Assembly: GCA_024635735.1 (NCBI GenBank)
Contig: JAGXII010000048.1
Coordinates: 1 to 9,302 of the forward strand
From: Christiangramia sp.
GTDB lineage: Bacteria > Bacteroidota > Bacteroidia > Flavobacteriales > Flavobacteriaceae
Length of the DNA stretch: 9,302 nucleotides
Reading direction: 5' to 3'
A model generated the notes under the pieces. It ran no database searches. It saw only the letters and a program-made list of their open reading frames with translations, and was not told the DNA's origin. This document shows, one piece after another, positions 5,622-9,302 of this stretch (position 1 is its first letter; every line of letters begins with the position of its first letter). The translations under genes and the position numbers were made by a program.

Positions 5622-5652
5622 TAAAAAAAGGTGTTGCTTTGGCAACACCTTT
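5622..5652 (-). terminator. Intrinsic terminator of the purA remnant
   Basis: AAAGGTGTTGC (5627-5637) and GCAACACCTTT (5642-5652) form an 11-bp perfect stem with a 4-base loop. On the minus strand the stem runs straight into seven T residues (complement of 5623-5629). It lies 21 bp after the purA stop in the same direction, which is where the native purA terminator would be. The A-run upstream also gives some bidirectional potential. Confidence 0.85.
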
Positions 5653-5673
5653 CTAAAATGCCATTTTTGAAAC

Positions 5674-5868
5674 CTATCTTTCAATGGTCTGCGGCCTGTC
5701 CGGGCCTACAGAGACAACTTTCACGGGAACTTCCAGTTCTGTCTCAATAAATTTGATGTATTCATTTAATTCCGCAGGAAATTCAGCCGGACTTGTAAGA
5801 GCGGTAAGATCTTCCTTCCAGCCCTTCAATTCAGTATAAATAGGGGTGACGTTCTCTGCTTCAATATT
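5674..5868 (-). pseudogene. purA: 3' remnant of purA (adenylosuccinate synthetase C-terminus)
   Basis: The minus strand encodes 64 residues plus a stop, from NIEAENVTPIYTELKGWKED to VVSVGPDRPQTIER. This is the conserved C-terminus of adenylosuccinate synthetase, the enzyme that joins IMP and aspartate using GTP in AMP synthesis. The full enzyme is about 420-430 residues, so roughly 85% is missing. At 5869-5871 the frame meets a TGA, and recognisable similarity stops there; a one-base shift upstream yields an open frame (IPPLEFTVPE) that keeps at most the proline of the expected LPYNIEAEN. There is no start codon suited to this fragment and no catalytic N-terminal GTP/IMP site, so it cannot be functional. 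An intact purA must exist elsewhere, since the pathway is essential without a rich medium. The native terminator is retained at 5622-5652. The fragment marks a rearrangement or integration junction. Confidence 0.85.
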
Positions 5869-5896
5869 TCAGGCACGGTAAATTCCAGGGGAGGTA

Positions 5897-6613
5897 TCAT
5901 TTTAGATACTCTATCTTTGTCTTTTGATCATATAAATGCAGGATAATCTTTTCAATTTCTTCATTGGGATGGTAGAGACTTAGGCCATAATCAGACCTTT
6001 CCCCATTTATTGTGAGTTTTTTCATTATTGTTTTATTCACTTCTACTGCCGCCACTTTCATTGAAATAGGAGCTACTTCCACTTTATTACCCCAAAAGGG
6101 AAGAAAACCATCAAGCTTAAAAATGGTTACAGAATAACCCGGTTTGCCATTTAAATCAGGTTCAATTTTGACAGCTTTCTTATTATTAGAGTCAGGGTTT
6201 TCAACGCTTTTTCCATCCTCAATCCGCCGGTTTCTGGTAGATATAAAGTAAACATCTGAGATATCGGGGAATGGGATACATTCTTCTTCTTTAACCAGTT
6301 TTATTCCAATATCCCTAAAAACCTTTAGAAGAACTGCCATTTCCTCTTTGTTTAATTCACCATCAGCATATGCCATTTCGTGGAGCATAAGAGCAAGGGA
6401 TTTTTTCTTAGAATCGCTCATCCCTTTTAGAATGCTGTTGGATTGCCTGAAGTTAAATTTCCGGGCCTCTTCTACGAAATTAGAATCAAAATCTAATACC
6501 CGCATCAATGTTCTCAAATAATCCAACTCCCCTTTCTTGACCTTATGGTCGGCAAGGATTATTTTATCAATAGACTTTACGATAGCTAATTTTTCTGCAA
6601 GATTGAACTCCAT
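5897..6613 (-). CDS. TerB-like domain protein of unknown function
   Basis: 238 residues, no signal peptide and no membrane segment, so probably cytosolic. Residues 1-105 are all-helical and carry two acidic turns in equivalent positions: ADHKVKKGE (21-29) and ADGELNKEE (83-91). This is the TerB-like (tellurite-resistance/DnaJ-associated) pattern, in which such turns can bind metal. Residues about 115-238 do not match anything I recognise; they look beta-rich (PGYSVTIFKLDG, KVEVAPISMKVAAVEV) and end in a predicted helix. No other ter genes stand nearby, so a link to tellurite is not supported. It is transcribed alone, towards the purA remnant, with only 28 bp between its stop and that fragment and no terminator of its own, so it probably shares the one at 5622-5652. 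The ATG at 6613 follows an AT-rich leader. Confidence 0.75.
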   Translation of the reverse strand: MEFNLAEKLAIVKSIDKIILADHKVKKGELDYLRTLMRVLDFDSNFVEEARKFNFRQSNSILKGMSDSKKKSLALMLHEMAYADGELNKEEMAVLLKVFRDIGIKLVKEEECIPFPDISDVYFISTRNRRIEDGKSVENPDSNNKKAVKIEPDLNGKPGYSVTIFKLDGFLPFWGNKVEVAPISMKVAAVEVNKTIMKKLTINGERSDYGLSLYHPNEEIEKIILHLYDQKTKIEYLK

Positions 6614-7013
6614 TTTTATTGCTTGAATTATTTAATAATCTTTTTGATTAATGCCGTTTGCTTTCAGAAAAACCGGAGCAGTGTTGCTTCTGAAAGGAAG
6701 ATTCAAACGAAACTTAAAGATATTGAAATTCAGTTAATTAAGTATCTTTATGAGATGTTTTATTAAAACCTCCGGATATAGAAAAAAGACTTGCGCAGTG
6801 TAAATCTAAAAAAGGCTACTTCTTCTAATTCAGTTAGATAAAACTTTTTTTTCTGTAGAATCGATTTTCTATGTTATAATAATATAGCCAGGATAAGGTT
6901 GAACTACTGATTTTAGAACTAAATTATAAAGATGTTTTATAAAATTAACCTATCATACCGCTAGGAGTTGTTCTTAAAAATTATTTCTCATTTTAACCAA
7001 TAAATTACTCTGA
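6614..7013. other. 400-bp gene-free divergent intergenic region
   Basis: The genes on both sides point away from this gap, so it must hold both promoters. I found no open frame of substance and no RNA gene. Two symmetric elements are visible: CTTTCAGAA (6661-6669) with TTCTGAAAG (6688-6696), a 9-bp stem around 18 bases, and the AT-rich TTATAAA (6924-6930) with TTTATAA (6936-6942). Neither matches a known operator, and the second could arise from base composition. No clear TAnnTTTG box is found before 7014. Confidence 0.5.
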
Positions 7014-7646
7014 ATGCAGCATCAATTAGAGGAAGCTTACGGCTTTCTATTTGAAAAGGAACTTTTAAATGAAATTACTGAGTGCGGTAGTTTTAAATCG
7101 GTTAAAGCCGGGGAGACGATTATAGAGATTGGATCTTATATCACCGGGATGCCTTTATTGCTCACCGGGGCTATAAAGATTCTCAGGGAAGACCAGAATG
7201 GTGATGAATTGCTTCTGTATTTTATTGAGCGTGGCGATACCTGTGCGATGACTCTTAGTTGTTGCCTTGGCAGAAAAAAAAGTGAGATCCGTGCCGTAGC
7301 CGAAACAGATACTACTTTCGTGATGATTCCTATTGCAAAAATGGAAGAATGGACCGGGAAATATAAATCCTGGCGAAACTTTGTATTTGAATCCTATCAT
7401 TCCCGACTTTCCGAAATGCTGGACACCATAGATACCATTGCGTTTATGAATATGGATCAAAGGTTAATGAGATATCTCAGGGATAAAGCCAAAATAAACA
7501 AAGATGCGACCATACAGAGTACGCATCAGCAAATTGCATATGATCTCCATACGTCCCGGGTTGTTATTTCCCGGTTACTGAAAAAACTGGAAATAGATAA
7601 CAAAATTTCGCTCCAGAGAAATCAGATAAAAATACTGGACCTCTAA
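7014..7646 (+). CDS. Crp/Fnr-family transcriptional regulator with cysteine cluster
   Basis: 210 residues. An in-frame TGA directly precedes the ATG, so the start is fixed. Residues about 10-125 form the cyclic-nucleotide-type barrel (KAGETIIEIGSYITGMPLLLTGAIKI), and residues 150-205 a winged HTH with recognition helix TSRVVISRLLKKLE. The ligand pocket has no Crp-like cAMP signature; instead GDTCAMTLSCCLG places Cys77, Cys83 and Cys84 at the barrel tip, with a further Cys24. Related Bacteroidota regulators with this Cys block tend to sit next to sulfur genes, so sensing of reactive sulfur or redox state is a reasonable inference, not shown. The TauE/SafE gene follows after 71 bp with a palindrome in its promoter that could be this protein's operator. 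No Fe-S ligand set of Fnr type is complete. Confidence 0.9.
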   Translation: MQHQLEEAYGFLFEKELLNEITECGSFKSVKAGETIIEIGSYITGMPLLLTGAIKILREDQNGDELLLYFIERGDTCAMTLSCCLGRKKSEIRAVAETDTTFVMIPIAKMEEWTGKYKSWRNFVFESYHSRLSEMLDTIDTIAFMNMDQRLMRYLRDKAKINKDATIQSTHQQIAYDLHTSRVVISRLLKKLEIDNKISLQRNQIKILDL

Positions 7647-7653
7647 TCTCACT

Positions 7654-7667
7654 GTAACCCTTGTTAC
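7654..7667. promoter_or_regulatory. Palindromic operator candidate GTAAC-N4-GTTAC
   Basis: GTAAC (7654-7658), four bases CCTT, GTTAC (7663-7667): a perfect 14-bp dyad of the size and form bound by Crp/Fnr dimers. It starts 8 bp after the stop of the Crp/Fnr gene and lies 22 bp upstream of the -7 element of tauE, a position suited to activation. It is the only site of this kind I found in the window. Confidence 0.6.
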
Positions 7668-7689
7668 TGATAACAGCCCGTAAAGATTC

Positions 7690-7697
7690 TACTTTTG
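7690..7697 (+). promoter_or_regulatory. Bacteroidota-type -7 promoter element of the TauE-like gene
   Basis: TACTTTTG matches the Bacteroidota -7 consensus TAnnTTTG at every fixed base and lies 20 bp before the ATG at 7718. The nearest TTG (7661-7663, inside the palindrome) is too far (26 bp) for a regular -33 box, which fits a promoter that needs an activator. Confidence 0.6.
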
Positions 7698-7717
7698 CAC
7701 CGCACTAAAACAGAAAA

Positions 7718-8518
7718 ATGGAAATAACACAAATACTGGGATATGTTGGAGCTTTAATGATAGGACTGGTACTTGGACTTATTGGTGGAGGTGGATCCAT
7801 TCTAACCGTTCCAATTTTGGTGTACCTGATGTCTGTGAATCCTGTTACCGCAACCGCGTATTCATTATTTGTTGTAGGCTCTTCTTCTCTGGTAGGGGCC
7901 GGGCGAAACCTTCAAAAGGGTCTGGTAGGTTTTAAAACTGCATTTGCATTTGCTATCCCTGCGGTAATTGCAGTATTTAGTACACGAAGATTTCTGGTCC
8001 CGGCAATTCCTGAAAATATTTTTACCATTGGTGGGTTTACCGTGACAAGAGATATTGGAATCATGGTCTTTTTTGCAATTCTTATGTTGCTGGCCTCTTT
8101 CTCCATGATCTACGATAAAGAGAAACTGATGGGGGAAACAAAAGAAAAAAAGAGCACTAATTATTTGATGCTGGCTCCTTTGGGAATTCTTACAGGCCTA
8201 ATTACCGGGATTGTTGGAGCAGGAGGAGGATTTATAATAATCCCTATTCTCGTTTTGCTTGCAGGACTTCCAATGAAAAAAGCGGTGGGAACTTCTTTAT
8301 TGATTATCGCGATAAATTCCCTGCTCGGATTCCTGGGAGATCTTAGTCACCAGGAAATAGACTGGATATTTCTTCTCACATTTACCGGGCTTTCCATTCT
8401 CGGAATTTTCCTGGGGGTATATCTCAATAAATTCTTTAACGGACGAAAGCTGAAAAAAGGTTTCGGTTGGTTCGTGCTGCTTATGGGAATTTATATTATC
8501 TGGAAAGAACTGGGATAA
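7718..8518 (+). CDS. TauE/SafE-family sulfite/organosulfonate exporter-like permease
   Basis: 266 residues with about eight membrane segments in two homologous halves. Each half opens with the family glycine motif: GLIGGGGSILTVPILVYL (about 21-38) and GIVGAGGGFIIIPILVLL (about 168-185). The second is followed by KKAVGTSLLIIAINSLLGFLGD, the conserved helix of the family. A charged loop (KEKLMGETKEKKS) separates the halves. Members export sulfite, sulfoacetate or related sulfur anions across the inner membrane; the exact substrate cannot be told. It follows a cysteine-rich Crp/Fnr regulator with an operator-like palindrome and a TAnnTTTG promoter between them, so a regulated sulfur-anion efflux or uptake step is likely. 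No rhodanese or persulfide dioxygenase is in the window. Confidence 0.9.
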   Translation: MEITQILGYVGALMIGLVLGLIGGGGSILTVPILVYLMSVNPVTATAYSLFVVGSSSLVGAGRNLQKGLVGFKTAFAFAIPAVIAVFSTRRFLVPAIPENIFTIGGFTVTRDIGIMVFFAILMLLASFSMIYDKEKLMGETKEKKSTNYLMLAPLGILTGLITGIVGAGGGFIIIPILVLLAGLPMKKAVGTSLLIIAINSLLGFLGDLSHQEIDWIFLLTFTGLSILGIFLGVYLNKFFNGRKLKKGFGWFVLLMGIYIIWKELG

Positions 8519-8594
8519 ACCTGAAAATTCCAGTCGCTTTTTAAACCTCATTTTTTAATAAGTTTATGCTTTCCTCCAACGAAACTAAAAGAAA

Positions 8595-8615
8595 GCTTAA
8601 ATATTTAAATTAAGC
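8595..8615. repeat. AT-rich inverted repeat between tauE-like gene and cydA
   Basis: GCTTAA (8595-8600) pairs with TTAAGC (8610-8615) around an AT-only centre. It sits in the 193-bp gap, on the promoter side of cydA. No T-run follows, so it is not a clear terminator. It may be a regulator site or composition noise. Confidence 0.25.
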
Positions 8616-8711
8616 AGCAGCGCTCCATGTAACAAGTATTATTTTCCTTAAATTTACAAGCCGAAAACACCGACTGATTTACAAAAATAATAGCCGGAAA
8701 AACCTTCCTGA

Positions 8712-9302
8712 ATGGAGAATCTGGATTACGCCAGGCTACAAATGGCATTTACTCTCGGCTTTCACATTATTTTCGCTTGCATAGGTATGGTCATGCCTTT
8801 TTTTATGATCGTTTCTCATAAAAAATGGCTGAACACTAAAAATCCTGTGTACCTTAAACTTACTAAAGCATGGCAAAGAGGAGTCGCCATATTTTTCGTG
8901 ACCGGAGCAGTTTCGGGAACCGCCCTTTCTTTTGAACTGGGGCTGCTATGGCCTGAGTTTATGAAACATGCCGGTCCGGTTATTGGAATGCCTTTTTCCC
9001 TGGAAGGAGCGGCATTTTTTGTGGAGGCGATTGCCCTGGGATTTTACTTATACGGCTGGGATAAGTTACCAGAAAAGTTTCACTGGTTTACCGGTGTGAT
9101 TATCGGGATCTCCGGGGTGCTATCCGGGATCCTTGTGGTGTCGGCCAATTCCTGGATGAATGCTCCCTCCGGCTTTGAAGTGATTAACGGAGAATTTGTC
9201 AATATAGACCCGGTTGCCGCATTCTTTAACGCCGCATGGTTTTCTGAAGCTCTGCATATGACGCTCGCTGCTTTCGCAGCTACCGGATTTGCTGTGGCAG
9301 AA
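8712..9302 (+). CDS. cydA: Cytochrome bd ubiquinol oxidase subunit I, N-terminal part (cut by window end)
   Basis: The frame is open for 197 codons to the window end. A TGA directly before the ATG fixes the start. The opening MENLDYARLQMAFTLGFHIIF is the CydA signature, with His18 equivalent to the high-spin haem ligand His19 of E. coli. Glu98 and Glu105 (FSLEGAAFFVEA), just before GWD, correspond to the conserved Glu pair of the proton path and haem site; their spacing is 7 here against 8 in E. coli. His182 (SEALHMTL) matches the axial haem b558 ligand (His186). The Q-loop and the C-terminal half lie beyond the window; cydB is expected downstream. The enzyme is an inner-membrane quinol:O2 oxidoreductase with high oxygen affinity, resistant to sulfide and nitric oxide, which fits its place beside sulfur-related genes, though the link is only positional. 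Confidence 0.95.
   Translation, partial: MENLDYARLQMAFTLGFHIIFACIGMVMPFFMIVSHKKWLNTKNPVYLKLTKAWQRGVAIFFVTGAVSGTALSFELGLLWPEFMKHAGPVIGMPFSLEGAAFFVEAIALGFYLYGWDKLPEKFHWFTGVIIGISGVLSGILVVSANSWMNAPSGFEVINGEFVNIDPVAAFFNAAWFSEALHMTLAAFAATGFAVAE

Noticed and set aside
7155..7460. Minus-strand open frame within the Crp/Fnr gene
   Set aside because: Antisense to conserved barrel codons; no recognisable product.
7912..8551. Two minus-strand open frames opposite the TauE/SafE gene
   Set aside because: Both are antisense to transmembrane segments of a clear family member.
1..9302. CRISPR array, tRNA, rRNA or insertion sequence
   Set aside because: No regularly spaced repeats, no cloverleaf or rRNA sequence recognised, and no transposase; the only recombinase is the tyrosine type at 4221-5390.

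Overview
The window looks like chromosomal DNA of a Bacteroidota bacterium, most likely a marine or saline Flavobacteriaceae. The reasons are AT-rich intergenic DNA, no clear Shine-Dalgarno sites, a TAnnTTTG-type promoter element before the TauE-like gene, and the family flavour of the purA remnant, the ECF sigma factor and the tyrosine recombinase. Genus is an inference only.

Left part (1-4220, all genes on the minus strand). Six genes run in one direction: an ECF-type sigma factor (4037), a secreted YceI-like protein, an AhpD-like carboxymuconolactone decarboxylase homologue, an exported AhpC/TSA-like thioredoxin-fold protein, a methionine-rich membrane protein and a flavodoxin-fold NAD(P)H:FMN reductase-like protein (stop at 315). 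Most neighbours are separated by only 4-23 bp, with two larger gaps after sigma and after yceI. The set reads as a small regulated redox/electrophile-stress operon. It is bracketed by matching sequences. Nine bases after the last stop lies a ~137-bp imperfect palindrome (170-306) with R- and L-box-like ends. Just before the sigma gene lies a half-site (4065-4085) whose GTTGTAGGCA is complementary to the outer arm of that palindrome. This is the arrangement expected of an integron cassette: the first bases of a cassette pair with the start of its own attC, while the other end of that attC (GTTAGGCA) belongs to the next cassette. The next cassette would begin at 176 and carries the start of a second gene, a Crp/Fnr-type regulator cut by the window edge.

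Middle part (4221-5890). A full tyrosine recombinase (5390 to 4221) sits next to the half-site, in the same orientation as the cassette genes. It has the complete catalytic set and an IntI-like C-terminal ending (MIYTHV...SPLD), but I see no IntI-specific insert. Behind it are two copies of a ~40-bp repeat, a strong minus-strand terminator and the last 64 codons of purA (adenylosuccinate synthetase) without the rest of the gene, pointing to a recombination junction.

Right part (5897-9302) looks like ordinary chromosome: a TerB-like protein of unknown role (minus), a 400-bp gene-free gap, a Crp/Fnr regulator with a cysteine cluster, a TauE/SafE exporter with a perfect GTAAC-N4-GTTAC palindrome in its promoter region, and the first 197 codons of cytochrome bd oxidase subunit I (cydA), cut by the window end.

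The most interesting proposal is an integron-like cassette system of Bacteroidota, using a non-canonical integrase and carrying a multigene cassette with its own sigma factor. It rests on visible sequence symmetry and needs covariance-model and comparative checks.
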